From Neoscytalidium dimidiatum (lineage: Eukaryota; Ascomycota; Dothideomycetes; Botryosphaeriales; Botryosphaeriaceae): a stretch of 64,000 nt of DNA. The notes beneath the pieces were generated by a model. That model made no database searches, was not told the DNA's origin, and worked only from the letters and a program-made list of their open reading frames with translations. Position numbers and translations under genes: made by a program. The stretch lies in NCBI GenBank assembly GCA_037367355.1, contig CM074696.1, forward strand, positions 248,001 through 312,000, in the 5' to 3' direction. Below, one piece after another: positions 11,490 to 23,220 of the stretch (its first letter is position 1; every line of letters starts with the position of its first letter).

Positions 11490-13623
11490 ATGCCTTCGAA
11501 GGGCTCCCGCCGCCGCAACGCTTCTTCGCACTCGATATTTGATCGGCGTTCGGTCGTGGCTCAAATAAACGATAGAACCGGGGCCTGCTATCCGTGTTCT
11601 CTATCTCTCTCTTTGGATCAGAGCAAGAGTCCTTGCCAAGGTAACCTGACCTTGCGATTTTTCGCTCAATTCGAAGGCTTTGACGGGTCTCAATTGGTCA
11701 CACTACGGTTACCGCTTGAAAATCTTGAACGGGTACAACATAGATATGGCAACAAAAAGGATATTCCTTCAATAATTCACGACCATTTCGCCCAGGACAA
11801 TCCCATACGTACAGATGAACAGATTCTCACTATTTCGATTAAGATGAGCGCTACCGGACGCTTAATCGTGCCATCGAGTACCACTGTCCTCACGCCGAAA
11901 GACAATTATCGTACTGCCGTTCACGCTTTCCAACGTCTCTGCCAGTCAACCGAATTCATCACATATATTCCAGCAAATGATATATCCGGAGTTCAGAAGG
12001 CAGCGCTGGAGAAGTTTAGTGAGATGGTAGATCAGCAGGGGATGCTCGCATCTATACCTGTACATCTCCAGCGGATGTACGGTGGAAATGGCGCCCGCGA
12101 AGCAACCTGGGAAATATTCGACATCCCTGAGTCTCCTCCCGCCTACCCGCAGTGGCCAGAGCGAGGAATGAATAAGCGTTCTCGAGAAGGTAAGAAATGC
12201 ACTGTGCACGTAACCTAGCGTTTCACTCTTCCCCGCCTCAAAAAAAAAAAAAAATAAGAAGTGGCTCTTGAACGATGATAAGAAAGTTCTAACTCTCGCA
12301 GCCTCTCCGATCCTTACACCTAAGAGACAAGCAATTGATCTCTCTAGATCTACAGAACCTAGGTCAGGTGCCCATGTCTCTAATACAGACACGGATACGG
12401 ACTTTTCGGCACACGCTTTTAGCCCATTCCTCGCTAGCCTATCTCCTGAAGACGTCAACGCTGCAACCTATAACGAGAATTCGAGTCCAATCTCCATAGA
12501 CGCGGACCTCGTGCATTCGGCCATACGGAGCATGGTACAAGATGCACTACCAAAAATTGTAGAAAATGCACTGTCGGAGATGCTCCCTACCGTGTTAAAG
12601 ACTGCCGTGCAAGGCATGTTGCCGCAAGTGCTGCATGGCGAAATCTACGGGCTTCGAACAGGGATCCAACAAGGTCGTGCTTCGGACGCCTCGCAGTTCA
12701 ATATGGAGCAAAACAGGACCGGCCAGCACCCTCTCGTAGGCATGATGGAGCCCATTGTCCAGAAACATCTTCCTACCGTTGTAAGGAAGGTCATGGATGA
12801 TAATGGTACTTATGATGATCTTATTTACCAGGCGCAGCAGCAAATGGAAATGGTGATTGAAGAAGAGAGAGACAACGCGTTGGACCAAATTCGTGAGGAG
12901 AGGGATATGTGCGTTAAAGATGTTGAAGAAACGGGAACTATTGTCCGAGAGATGCTGGAGCATACTAACTGGGGTACAGATGGTGATAGAAGCCCACAGG
13001 TGAGTCAACAAGAGCAGATTATCAGATCCAAACCTAATAACCTGAGAAAGGCGCTCCTGCAGTCAATCATGAGGACAGTGCGATCCACTGTCAGCGGTGA
13101 GAGCGCTCAGTCAGATCTACTGAAGTTCACTCGCACGCGGGCTGAGCGAGAGCCGCCTGCAAGCGGTGAGAGTACCGAGGACGTGGCGAGTACGACTGAT
13201 ACAGCACAAACCGGAGGCTCACTGTCGACCCATGCCAGCTTTTCCTCTGCTCATGATGACAGCGTAGAGGCGGGAGCAGATAATGAAACTGGAGACGGGC
13301 AAGTGGAGGGCAGTCTCTCCTCGCGGTCGACTCATAATCTATCGCCATCGGCCTATGCGCCAGGACTATCCCCGTCCCCGAGAGCTTCGACTGCAGGCGC
13401 GCAAGCGCAAGCAGGCGAGCGCAGACAAACATTCTCAGGACCGATAGACGGACTGAGAAATATGATGAGCGGAGAATATATAAAGAATGTATCGGGAGAA
13501 GATGACTACAAGGGATTGCGGTACTCTGACCTATCTCCCACTCAAGCGGACACGGAGATAGATGTGACTGGTTCACACGGAAAGGAAGATGTAGAAGAGT
13601 ATGGCGAAGATCTAACATGTTAA
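11490..13623 (+). CDS. Fungal protein of unknown function, two exons
   Basis: Exons 11490-12189 and 12302-13623 encode 673 residues. The 112-nt intron (GTAAGA donor, CGCAG acceptor, with an internal A14 run) restores the frame exactly, which argues for a functional gene. The first ~230 residues look folded: 'LTLRFFAQFEGFDG', a stretch with 'LCQSTEFITYIP', then 'TWEIFDIPESPPAYPQW'. From memory, a W..f..P.sPPaY ending is common in expanded, uncharacterised Pezizomycotina protein families. The next part (about residues 290-350) is helical and amphipathic with repeated MLP-x-VL motifs. A charged coiled-coil-like stretch follows (about 410-450), then a disordered Ser/acidic tail. There is no membrane segment or catalytic motif. 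It lies between a NACHT relic and an ankyrin-type relic and has lower GC than the neighbouring housekeeping genes. Function unknown; being intact among debris suggests recent arrival or selection. Confidence 0.78.
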
Positions 13624-13728
13624 GCGATGATATACGGTCGGATGAGCTCAGCCTTAGGCCAGCAAGAATTAGAAAGTAGGTATAGAAGCATCCTTGTAAT
13701 GCTTATCCTATCCATCTGTGCTTTATAA

Positions 13729-14450
13729 TTGTCTAGAATCCATTTTCTTGATGTGCTTTTCCGTTGCCTTGGCTCTTGTGGGATGACAGAAGCCGCATGC
13801 GCTGGCAGAGCATGGGATCAGGAAACCGAGAAAAGAACGCTATTAATGTTGCTGGATCACAGTGACAATGTCACCAAGGAGATAGTCGAAGCTGCTTTTC
13901 GCATCGCTTGTGAGAACGGCAACAGTGGCTCGATCAAAGTGCTACTTGAGCGGGGCGCCAAAGTCACTGATGAATTGCTTTTGCTGGCTTGCAACCGCCG
14001 CCGGGGCGTTGCACCCGGTTTCACCCCGAAAGCTCTTCTGCAGAATGGGTATAACCCGCTCACGAAAGCTTCACTGAAGCTCTAAAAGTATGAGTCTTGA
14101 ATGTCGAGAGCAAAGCAATAACCTATCTCGAACGTGGCGCGATCGTCGCCGATGAAATATTAGATGCTACTTGCAACTTAGACCTAAAATGGGAGAATGG
14201 GGAGATTCTCGGGATCCTTTTAATGGGCGGAGGCATCGAGCATTGCTCTAAGGAGGCTCTTACTAGTGTCCCAAAACTAGCATGTCTGAAGGGGCTTCAA
14301 GCAGAAGTTTGCCTTCTTCTGGAATACCGAGCGCGAGCCATCGACTAGATCCTTGATGTCTCACGAGACCAGGATATTAAAGATAAAGCAGATAGGAGAA
14401 AGACCTGGAGCGAAATTACACGGATCCTTGAAGCACATCAGGCTAGCTAG
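13729..14450 (+). pseudogene. Decayed ankyrin-type repeat fragment
   Basis: Short frames carry repeat-like text: 'LLDHSDNVTKEIVEAAFRIA', 'GSIKVLLERGAKVTDELLLL', and after a break 'AITYLERGAIVADEILDATC' and 'EVCLLLEYRARAID'. The pattern (leucine-rich helix, RGA-x-V, T/D-E-x-L/V) recalls the ankyrin-like repeats at the C-terminus of fungal NACHT proteins. No complete gene surrounds it, and stops separate the pieces. It may be the tail of the gene whose NACHT part lies at 7.7-9.8 kb, or of another paralogue. Confidence 0.6.
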
Positions 14451-16337
14451 GTGCATCAGTGCAGTAGATTGACTGCTTGGGATGGGGAGGGGAGAGGTAG
14501 CATGAGCATTCCTAGAGAGCTTCATGAAATAGCAGGCATGTCTGCCGTCGGCTCCCCAATGGCATTAAGATTTACCCCCGTCGCACCCGGCCGGTAACCA
14601 AGTTTGTAATTAGAAACACTCTGGTGGCCGAGAAATCTCATGGTGGCTGAAGTACTGGTCTGGATGCGATTCTCAAGAGAATGAATGCTATCACGTGCAG
14701 GCTACTACTTCGACTCTATTTGTACGTGTTCATGGATTGTGATTCAGTTGGGTATGCCTTCATATAGTCTAGTCATCCACCCAAAATGGTATTCCAGTGC
14801 AACTTTTTTTTTCCCCTGCCCTGCTATTTTTACTATTGGGCATGCTGTAATCCAGCGTCTCACCACGGTGGTGAACGAGTAAGCCTCCGTATCCTTCGTG
14901 CTCTCTTGGGACAGCCGAGTAAGTCTGGTGCCACTGTGGAACTCAAGAGCATCTATAGTTGAATCATCGTACGAGACGCTGGGATGTGATCGACCGTTTC
15001 AACAGCCACGTGGGAGCTGTTTGATAGCCGGACCCTTCGGCGTTGCCGATATAAATTAATGGCGTATCTGGAATCTCTCGTGTCGAGCAAGCCTGCCCTT
15101 CTGCCAAGCGCAGCCCGGCGTATGATTCGAAGTGAGCGGAGTCCTGTGGCGGGCGCAGCCACCGATAGCGCATAGTGTTCTGGCCAGAAGCTTGCACCAA
15201 ACCATTTCGCAGACGTCCTAAGCTGAAGTGCATTACGGCGTTGGTCTACGTTGCTCGCGCACCGACAGGGAGACAAATCTTGACAGCCCTCTTCGATGGT
15301 ACTAGAAGAAGCAACAACAACAACAACAACAAGTTCAAAAGCCCCAGCTCTTAAGATCCGTGAGATGTTCTGCCAATGTTTCGGGGATGCAGGCTCCCAT
15401 CAGCCGCGGGGATCCAGGCACAAGCTTCCGGGGGCGGTACGCTAAGCGTAGCTGAGAGGCTGGCCACCGAGCTTCGCGCTGGGGGCGAGGGCCGCATATG
15501 GCAACGCGCATGCTAGATTAGGTTGTTCGGCATTCCCCCCACCCGCCCGTCTGCCACACCAAACTCCACGTTCTCACGCCCGCCACGAGCCCGATGCCCA
15601 CGCCAATCCCGCCCCGGGGAAGCCGTGCCGATCTCTCCCATCTCGGACCAGCACATGCAGTAGATCCCCGGAGATAAATGAGAGCAGCTTACCGGAGCTT
15701 CAACGCATCATTTTTTGAGGAAAAGGGGATGTTTCAATTGGATAACTCTTATGCTCAGGGATCCAGTGGCTCAAGGACCGCGGCGGGAAGCTTGGTCGTA
15801 CATTCTTTGATCACCCGTTACTGTCTTGGATACGGGTTTTTTTTTTTTTTTTTTTTGAGTTGGAAGCCTCTTGCAAAAGCTCCCCTCACTGTCCGTACGA
15901 CGCCAAAGACCTGTACAAAGCCACGATCAGGCCACAATTTTCCACTGTCCGCAACGCATTGCCCTGAAAGATTAGCGATATGCAGGAACGGCCGGGCCTC
16001 GACTCCTCGGCAACTGTCCGTACCTGCGATTAGCTCGGCGCGGTTAGCTCCCGCGTGGTCATGGTGGGGAACTAGTCCTCACGGTGCTTATCGAGGTGAG
16101 CTGAACGCACCCCAGCCACCATCGCCGAGAGTTCGAACGCCCCGGAAGCTAGCGCGCAGCTGTTGTCATCGAATGCCGGCTATTGGCATGGGCGACCCAC
16201 GGTTGCCGCCTTGCCACGAGGGCGATCCCACGAGTATATACGGCACTTCTGGGCCCCAAGGCACCCGTTTGCGGTGTCCCTTCGAGGAAGAATCCCGTTC
16301 CATCCTTCAGGCCGGAGTACTAGTGCACGCTACAACC
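14451..16337. other. Intergenic region with (CAA)n tract
   Basis: No gene seen. A (CAA)n microsatellite lies at 15312-15332, and an 18-base T run lies near 15838-15856. The open frame that runs into the rhodopsin gene's first exon from 15678 is an upstream extension without domain support. Confidence 0.6.
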
Positions 16338-18109
16338 ATGGACCCCATGCAGGATCGCCTGGATTTGCCTATCACGAAGGCGGCTCAAAGAGCATGTGTG
16401 GTCACGATCGTTATGACAATCCTTTCACTTGTTTTCGTTGGCCTCAAGATCGTTACCCGCGCCCGAGTCCAGGGGCGCTTGGGCTGGGATGACGCGCTGG
16501 TCACGATTTCCTTCCTATTGACGATACCGTTTTGCGTCACGGTCTTTGGACGTGAGTACAACTCGTGATGTCTGATCAAAGCTTGGACTCACACCCTGGG
16601 CAGAGGCAGAAAATGGACAAGGCCGCTCCATGCGCGAAATCACCTTCCCGATGGTGAGCAGACTACTTAAATGGTAAGCCTGAACAATGAGTCTATCATC
16701 TTGTTAGCTCGTACTGACATTCTCAAGGCTGTGGGCCAGCATACTCCTCTACTCGTTAGGCACCGGCCTTGCGAAGCTCTCCATTCTTTGCCAGTACCTC
16801 CGCGTCTTCATCGACAAGCGGACGACAATCGCCACGTGGCTGGCCATCGTCTTCGTCTCCGCCTATACAGCCCAAGCGACAATCCTCGGCATCTTCTCCT
16901 GTGTCCCGATTAACAAGTATTGGGAGAGAACGGTGCCCGGGACGTGCAACGACAGTCCTGTCTACTACTACTTCAACGCCGCCATGAACATGCTCATCAA
17001 CGTTATCATCATCATCATCCCCATCCCGAACCTACTGCGATTGAACATCAGTAACCATAATAAGTACGGAATGATCATCGCCTTCTCCTTCGGATTCGTG
17101 TAAGTCTGGACCGCTAGCACTACGCGCGCTGCCTCGAAGCAAGCCGTCGCACAAAAACAAAAACGAAAGAAAAACGGAAAACAGACTAACCGTATCTCCT
17201 CAGCGGCTGCATCATGTCCGCGATCCGCCTCTACACCATCGCGCGCGTCGCGCACAGCGCAGACAAAGTCAAGACCTCGCCCAGCCCGGCCGCCTGGACG
17301 GCCGTCGAGCTGCACGTAAGTCCGCGTACCACCCCAAACCTCCTCCTCCTCCTCCTCTTCCTCCTACTAGCTCAAATCTCTAACATCAACCTCCTCCCCT
17401 CCTCCAGGTCTGCATCATGTGCGCCTGCCTCCCCTCCCTCCGGCCCCTCCTCGGCCGCATCTTCACCCTCCGCCTCCTGCACTCGGGCACCCCCACCGCC
17501 AACGCGACCAGCACAAACACCAACACCACCTCCTCGCCCTCCGACACGTGCGACGCCTCCACCGTGTACACCCGCACCACCGCCAGCAAGCGCACCCTGC
17601 CCCCGTCGTCCATGTCCTGGACGACCAACCGCTCCTTCCACAGCCACTACCACCACGCGTGCCGTCTGCCCTCCACCTCGGCGCCCACGCCCAAGCGCAG
17701 CGGTGGCAGCAGCAGCAGCGTCGTCGAGGTGCGGGAGATGATGGCGCGGCGGCACAGCGGCGGCGGCGGCGGCGAGGAGGAGGTGGGGTACGACATCGGG
17801 CTAGTGGGGCTGCGGCGGGCGGGGACGGCGGAGACGGGGGAGACGGGAGAAGGAGAAAGAGGGATCAAGGACGTCGAGCTGAACGAGCTGGAGCACGGGG
17901 TGATCAAGGTGACGAGCACGTCCGAGGTGTACAGCATCCGGGCGGCAGACCAGGAGAGCGCCGGGAGCGGCGGGGACGGCGGCGGCGCGCGGTCGAGCGC
18001 CGAGAGCGACAGTCGGTTGACGCGGGGCGCGGTGGGCATGGCGCGGGATGCGCAGCAGTGGGGGTACACGTGCGAGGTGAGCGCGGAGAGGTGTCCGGGG
18101 TCGGGGTGA
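16338..18109 (+). CDS. Rhodopsin-domain seven-helix integral membrane protein
   Basis: Five exons (16338-16551, 16604-16673, 16728-17099, 17204-17315, 17408-18109) encode 489 residues, and every junction keeps phase. Seven hydrophobic helices are visible: 'CVVTIVMTILSLVFVGLKIV', 'ALVTISFLLTIPFCVTVFG', 'WASILLYSLGTGLAKLSIL', 'ATWLAIVFVSAYTAQATIL', 'MLINVIIIIIPIPNLL', 'GMIIAFSFGFVGCIMSAIRL' and 'TAVELHVCIMCACLPSLRPL'. The spacing and the 'KLSIL' and 'CACLP..RPL' signatures fit the fungal rhodopsin-domain family (Pth11/SAT20-like), often called GPCR-like plasma-membrane proteins. An N-terminal CFEM domain is absent. The ~230-residue cytosolic tail is Ser/Thr/Gly-rich. The ligand is unknown. Introns are 52, 54, 104 and 92 nt; the last contains a CTC triplet run. 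Confidence 0.92.
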
Positions 18110-18480
18110 TGGGTGAGAGAGAACGGTTTTCTTTCTTCTTTGCCTTTCCTTTTGTTTCGTAGACGTGTGATGTGTAGAAGTGATGAATGGGATGAGCGTG
18201 AGAACAAGCCAGAAGTCTCGCTGATTATGGGATGATAAAGGACTCGAAAAGGTCGGAGAGCCAAAGTATGTCATGAGCATGCGAGGCTATAAAGTGGAAG
18301 ATGCCTGTGGAAGCGAAAATGGGGGCGCTGGCATCAGTATTAGAGCCAGCTATGCCATTAGGGGGAAATCGCTATATGAAAGCTCATCTCTCATTCTGAA
18401 CAGCTGTTAAAGTACAGTGGACAGAGTTCTCTCAGGAGCGGGACCGACAACAAACAATACCTACCATATTCAGCAACAAC

Positions 18481-20376
18481 TTACGCTTTTCCAGCCAACT
18501 GATCAATCTTCCTATCATAATTGTTCCCACCGGAGTTAGGCGGGCTCGAATCGGCAATCGGACTCAACACGCCCATATACGTGATCTGTTGGAACCGTGG
18601 AATATCCAGTGGTGCAGTTCTCTCAACTCCACCCTTTCCCACTCCCTTCAAGATACCGACACCTTTGATCAAAGCCTCGCCACTTTCATTGGCATGCTTC
18701 CTCCTGATGCGCTCCTTCGCTATGGCGATAGAGTCACGTTTGGACCATGGATTGCCAACCGGAAGCTCGATTTGGTCGGGATAGCGCTCGGCCATCAGAA
18801 CGACCGAGTCGCGATGGCTGGTTAAGAGCGAGGTTGCGTTGTCGGACATGTCAGAGGTGTTGGATAAATTTGAGAGAGAGCGAGATTGTGGTTTGAGGCG
18901 GTCTGCCATGGTGAGTGGCTTGTTGGGACGTGGGCTGTAGCACCCGCTTGGAAAGAGATAATCGTCGTCGAGTTGAAGACGGGGTACGGCAAGCCGACCA
19001 GAGTCTTCATCATCGGTTTGTTGATGCTCGTCTGAAGGGGAATAGGTAGAGGGGTAAGACGAGTCCGAATGGCCGTTAGATGAGAATGTCGAGCATTCCG
19101 AATGACTGGTTTCCTGTTGGCTGTTGCGGCCGGTCGACCAGGCTGACGCTCCGGGCGTTGGCAGCTTGCTGTTTGGAGGAGCCATGAAAAGCACATGGTT
19201 ATCTTCGTCCATATCGAATTGGGCATCCTCTTCGTCCTGGTAGACCTCAACATAAGGCCTGAAGTGAGCATGGCTTCTGCTTTTGTCGAGGGCAGTGCAT
19301 TCGCGGGCTGCGAATGACCATTCTTCGAGTTTGTTGTTGACCCGCTCGAGACCTGTAGGGGAAGTAGACTTCGAGCGGTCTTTATCAGGGGCGACAGCAT
19401 CAGGATCGCCGTCCGAGGCAAGTGGTTGAGAAGGGGATGATTGATCGTCCCACACAACATGGTAGGAACCGTAGCCCGACTCGACTATGTGCATGCTGGG
19501 GCTTGGAGTAGCTTGGCCAGGAGTAAGCAAACCACCTCTTTCATCCTGAGCAACCTTAACTACATGCACATCAGTGAGGGTAGTCGCAGCATCAGCACAA
19601 GCGCTCTTCAAGGACGACTGCGAGGAATGTGAAGGGCTACCGATATCGGATTGAGAGGAGTCTGTCTTCGAGGAAGACGACACTCGATAGTTGCAAAGAT
19701 GCAATGCGGGCATGCAATGGTAATGGTGGCGCGAGTACCTGCAATCCGGGCCTGGGTTGGCCCGAGAGTTGGCTGGAGAGCCGGAAGGCAAGCCGGTAAT
19801 TGCGATCTCAGGTGCAGAACGCGAAGAGCCGATGCTTTCCTCTGAAAGTGTCTTTCCAGGTGAGTTGCTTCCAGGATGTGGCCGGGCTTTGATATGATGA
19901 CCAACCCGGCGAAAGAGGGACTCGGCGCTTGGATCTCTTGAACGTGGTCGTGTGAGCCACAGAAGGGGTGATACTGCGGAAGGTGAGCCTCTTCGCACAG
20001 GGGTTGGCGCGGTGCGGACGCGGCGAATGGTGCCGCCATCAGATGGCTTCCGCAGAGGTTCTCGATAAGATGCCCTCCGCTGTTTTGCCTTGTCGATGAA
20101 AGTCTCAATTCGCTTTATCCTTCGATCCCGAGTGAGCGGATCTGCAGAAGCAGAGTAGTGGCGAACTGGCCAACGCAGTTTTGGCTCATCTTCTTCCACC
20201 TCGCCTTGTCCACGCCCATCCGATGCTGTCTTTGGCAAGTGCAGATGGTGTTTGCGCTCGTCCAGCGTGGGTGAAGGGTCGGTATCATTGACGATGATTG
20301 GTCCGGAAGAAGCTCGTTTGTCCTTGTCGTGGGTCGCGAGAGCTGTTGCAACAAGTTCTGCAACCGGTGATCCCAT
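18481..20376 (-). CDS. Disordered Ser/Pro-rich protein of unknown function
   Basis: A single uninterrupted frame of 631 codons from an ATG, converging on the rhodopsin-domain gene. Composition is Ser, Pro, Asp and Arg-rich with few hydrophobic stretches, so it is probably largely disordered. Recognisable blocks include a basic segment 'RIKRIETFIDKAKQRRASYR' (about 80-105), a central Ser-rich part, and a better ordered C-terminal part with 'NPWSKRDSIAIAKERIRRKH' followed by a Gly-rich 'IKGVGILKGVGKGGVER'. No enzyme or membrane motif is seen. The length and third-position bias support real coding. From memory it resembles hypothetical proteins conserved in Pezizomycotina; I cannot name it. Confidence 0.82.
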   Translation of the reverse strand: MGSPVAELVATALATHDKDKRASSGPIIVNDTDPSPTLDERKHHLHLPKTASDGRGQGEVEEDEPKLRWPVRHYSASADPLTRDRRIKRIETFIDKAKQRRASYREPLRKPSDGGTIRRVRTAPTPVRRGSPSAVSPLLWLTRPRSRDPSAESLFRRVGHHIKARPHPGSNSPGKTLSEESIGSSRSAPEIAITGLPSGSPANSRANPGPDCRYSRHHYHCMPALHLCNYRVSSSSKTDSSQSDIGSPSHSSQSSLKSACADAATTLTDVHVVKVAQDERGGLLTPGQATPSPSMHIVESGYGSYHVVWDDQSSPSQPLASDGDPDAVAPDKDRSKSTSPTGLERVNNKLEEWSFAARECTALDKSRSHAHFRPYVEVYQDEEDAQFDMDEDNHVLFMAPPNSKLPTPGASAWSTGRNSQQETSHSECSTFSSNGHSDSSYPSTYSPSDEHQQTDDEDSGRLAVPRLQLDDDYLFPSGCYSPRPNKPLTMADRLKPQSRSLSNLSNTSDMSDNATSLLTSHRDSVVLMAERYPDQIELPVGNPWSKRDSIAIAKERIRRKHANESGEALIKGVGILKGVGKGGVERTAPLDIPRFQQITYMGVLSPIADSSPPNSGGNNYDRKIDQLAGKA

Positions 20377-21014
20377 CTACCAAGTATTCTCGCCTCGGGT
20401 TGCTTCTATCGCGGCAACAACACGGAGCGGCTTGATGTAATTGCTGGATCTGCTCGCCGACCAGCAACAGGATACCAGGAGGACAACGTTAAAGATAGCA
20501 AGGTAGCTAACAAGAATAGGTGGCGCCGTCGTAAGGTGCAAGGAACAGTCGCGGTTAGGGATTATCAGTGAGGACAGAGAGTAATGGAGGAAGCAGTGTC
20601 GAAGAGCATTGAGAAGGAAGAGCGATCCTCGACGGGATGGCGAGCCATCCTACCTGCTGTTCTAAGCTCAACATGCACATGTGTGACTTCCGCGAGGTAG
20701 GTGCAGAGACACCAATACAGAGTCGCAGCCCATCATATGCTGCATCGATATTGGCACTATAGAATTCCAGGGCTCGGGTGTAGAGTGATGACAAGCGCAT
20801 TGGATACTGGGACGTCAGAGTTTGTGTTTGAGCTGACAGGTGATGGTGACGGTGACGGCGACGGTCACGGCGCGAAAGCCGTGGGGTTGTGGGGAAAGCA
20901 GCTGGCAGGATGGAGCTCGGGCCAAGCACCTCGATCTCACCAGCTGGCATTCGCGGAGCCCGCCAGCCCATCCCCAGATTCTTCTCTCCCATCCGTAACT
21001 CAATTTGGCCCAAA
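20377..21014. other. Divergent promoter region
   Basis: Separates the disordered-protein gene (-) from the glucosidase II beta gene (+). It contains a short (GGTGAC)-type run near 20842-20868. No defined promoter element or RNA gene recognised. Confidence 0.55.
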
Positions 21015-22895
21015 ATGAGGAGCACTTCGCTCGACGCCCTCCTGCTCCTCGGCACCGCCCTCGCACCCGCTGCCGCCGCCGCCGAGGCGTCGCGCCCGCG
21101 CGGCGTCGGTCCCGAATGTATGTAAACACCTTGCACCACTCACCAGCTCTGCACGCATTCCCCCTCCGCATTTCTATCCTAACGCCTCCCTACGCCTCTA
21201 TCCGCGTCAATTAGTCATTGCTCACACCCTCCGCAGTTGCGAAGTACTACAAAGACGCCGACGACAAGTTCACCTGCATCTCCAGCCCCGCCATCACCCT
21301 CTCCCCCTCGCAGGTCAACGACGACTTCTGCGACTGCCCCGACGGCTCCGACGAGCCCGGCACGGCCGCGTGCTCGTACCTGTCGCCGCTATCGCCGCGT
21401 CAGGCCTCGGACCCCAACGCCGCCGCCGACGCCAACGTCTCCCTCGCCCTCCCCGGCTTCTACTGCAAGAACAGGGGCCACATCCCGGGCTACATCCCGT
21501 TCACGCACGTCAACGACGGCATCTGCGACTACGAGCAGTGCTGCGACGGCAGCGACGAGTGGGACGGCGTCGGCGGCGTGAGGTGCGAGGACAGGTGCAA
21601 AGAGATCGGCAAGGAGTGGCGCCGCCAGGACGAGGCGCGCCAGAAGAGCCTGGCCGCCGCGAACCAGCGCCGCAAGGAGCTGGTGGCCGAGGCGGCCCGC
21701 CTGCGCAAGGAGGTCGAGGACCGCGTCGGCACGCTCGGGACCGAGATCGCGGCGGCGGAGCTCAGGGTCAAGGAGCTGGAGAAGGAGTACGCCGAGATCG
21801 AGGCGCGGGAGAAGGCGAAGCTGGTGAAGAAGGGGAAGAAGGGCGGGGGCAAGTTCGCCGTGCTGGCGGGCTTGGCGAGGCAGCGGCTGGATGAGCTGAG
21901 GGAGGCGTTGGAGAGGGTGCGCGGCGAGAGGGATGCGAGCCGTGAGAGGGTCGCGGAGTTGGAGAAAATCCTGTCGACGTTCAAGGAGGAGTATAACCCC
22001 AACTTCAACGACGAGGGTGTCAAGCGCGCTGTGAAGGCTTGGGAGGATTATGCTGCTCGGGATAAAGGCCCGGATGGTGACGCTGCCCACGACCGGGATA
22101 TTGATGAGTATCTCAAGCCTGAGATCGAGGGTCTCAATTGGGACAGCTTTGAGAGTGAGGAGGAGGGAAGCGATGTTTGTAAGTGCAAGGTTCTCGGCCC
22201 TGTTGCTATTGCCCTGGACTGACCCATCCTCAGTGTACGCGTTTGAGGAATATCTCCCCGCACCCCTCCGCTCATGGGTCGATGACAAGCTCAGGGCCCT
22301 GCGTCAGGCCCTGATTGACAACGGTATCCTGCCGGAGGACGATTCGGCTCCTTCCGCCAGCGAATCGCAGGTCGTCAAGGATGCCAAGTCACGTCTCGAT
22401 GGCGCTGAGAAGGATCTCAAGAACCAGAAGAAGGAACTCGAGAACCACGAGAGTGATCTCACCAAGGACTACGGACCCGACGAAGTCTTCCGCGCTCTCA
22501 AGGAGCAGTGCGTCAGCACCGAGTCGGGAGAGTACACGTATGAGTTCTGCTACATGGGCAAGACCTGGCAGAAGCCCAAGAAGAGCGGCGGCAACACGAA
22601 CATGGGCAACTTCGTCCGCATCGAGACCATCGTCGTTGACGAAGATGTGGGTCCTGATGGCAAGGGTCTGGGCTCCGGCGAGCGTATCGCGCTCAAGTAC
22701 GAGAACGGTCAGCACTGCTGGAACGGCCCGAACAGGAGCACCACGGTCATTCTTGCATGTGCGGAGAAGGACGAGATCTGGAAGGTTAGGGAGGAGGAGA
22801 AGTGCGTGTATCGCATGGAAGTTGGCTCTCCGGCGGTTTGCAACGGCCAGAAGCCAAAGAAGCAGGAGAAGGAACAAGCACGCGATGAGCTATAA
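21015..22895 (+). CDS. gtb1: Glucosidase II beta subunit (PRKCSH/Gtb1 type)
   Basis: Exons 21015-21117, 21237-22178 and 22234-22895 encode 568 residues. The protein is the regulatory subunit of ER glucosidase II, which trims glucose from N-glycans in the calnexin cycle. A signal peptide (residues 1-23, Leu/Ala-rich) leads into an LDL-receptor-like cysteine region with 'FCDCPDGSDEPG' and 'CCDGSDEWDG'. A long charged coiled coil follows (about 165-290) with a KKGKKGGG linker, then an acidic stretch. The C-terminal MRH mannose-6-phosphate-receptor-like domain (about 440-545) contains 'YTYEFCYMGKTWQKP' and 'LKYENGQHCWNGPNR'. It ends in RDEL, an ER-retrieval-type tail. Both introns (119 and 55 nt) restore frame and complete conserved text (GPE|FAKYYK and SDV|LYAFEEYLP). 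Length and architecture are normal for the family. Confidence 0.97.
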
Positions 22896-23032
22896 GGAAA
22901 CTACGAGTAAAAAGAGAAGATTGGCATGCGAAAAGTCGGCGATGAATTGCTATCTAGAAAAAGCTGATAGACGAGAAGCTTGTTGGTATCTTTGGGCGCA
23001 TTGATGAGCAATTGGCATTTCTTATTTTTGTA

Positions 23033-23220
23033 CATGTAGGTACGCAACTGGGCCAGTAACTACAATTGCATGGATGTCGCACTCTCTTTCACACCCGTCC
23101 TGATAACGACGCCAACGAATGACGCCCATGTAGGTACGCAACTGGGCCAGTAACTACAATTGCATGGATGTCGCACTCTCTTTCACACCCGTCCTGATAA
23201 CGACGCCAACGAATGACGCC
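23033..23220. repeat. Perfect tandem duplication, 2 x 94 bp
   Basis: Bases 23033-23126 are repeated without mismatch at 23127-23220, starting with CATGTAGGTACGCAACTGGG. It lies about 140 bp after the stop codon of the glucosidase II beta gene, probably in its 3' flank. Perfect identity suggests a recent duplication, or a false duplication during assembly. Confidence 0.95.

Noticed and set aside
15678..16568. 296-codon frame overlapping the first exon of the rhodopsin-domain gene
   Set aside because: Non-homologous upstream extension with a poly-Phe run from a T tract; the ATG at 16338 fits the family and its splice pattern.
21389..22288. 299-codon minus-strand frame
   Set aside because: Lies antisense to the glucosidase II beta exons; composition is explained by the sense codons.
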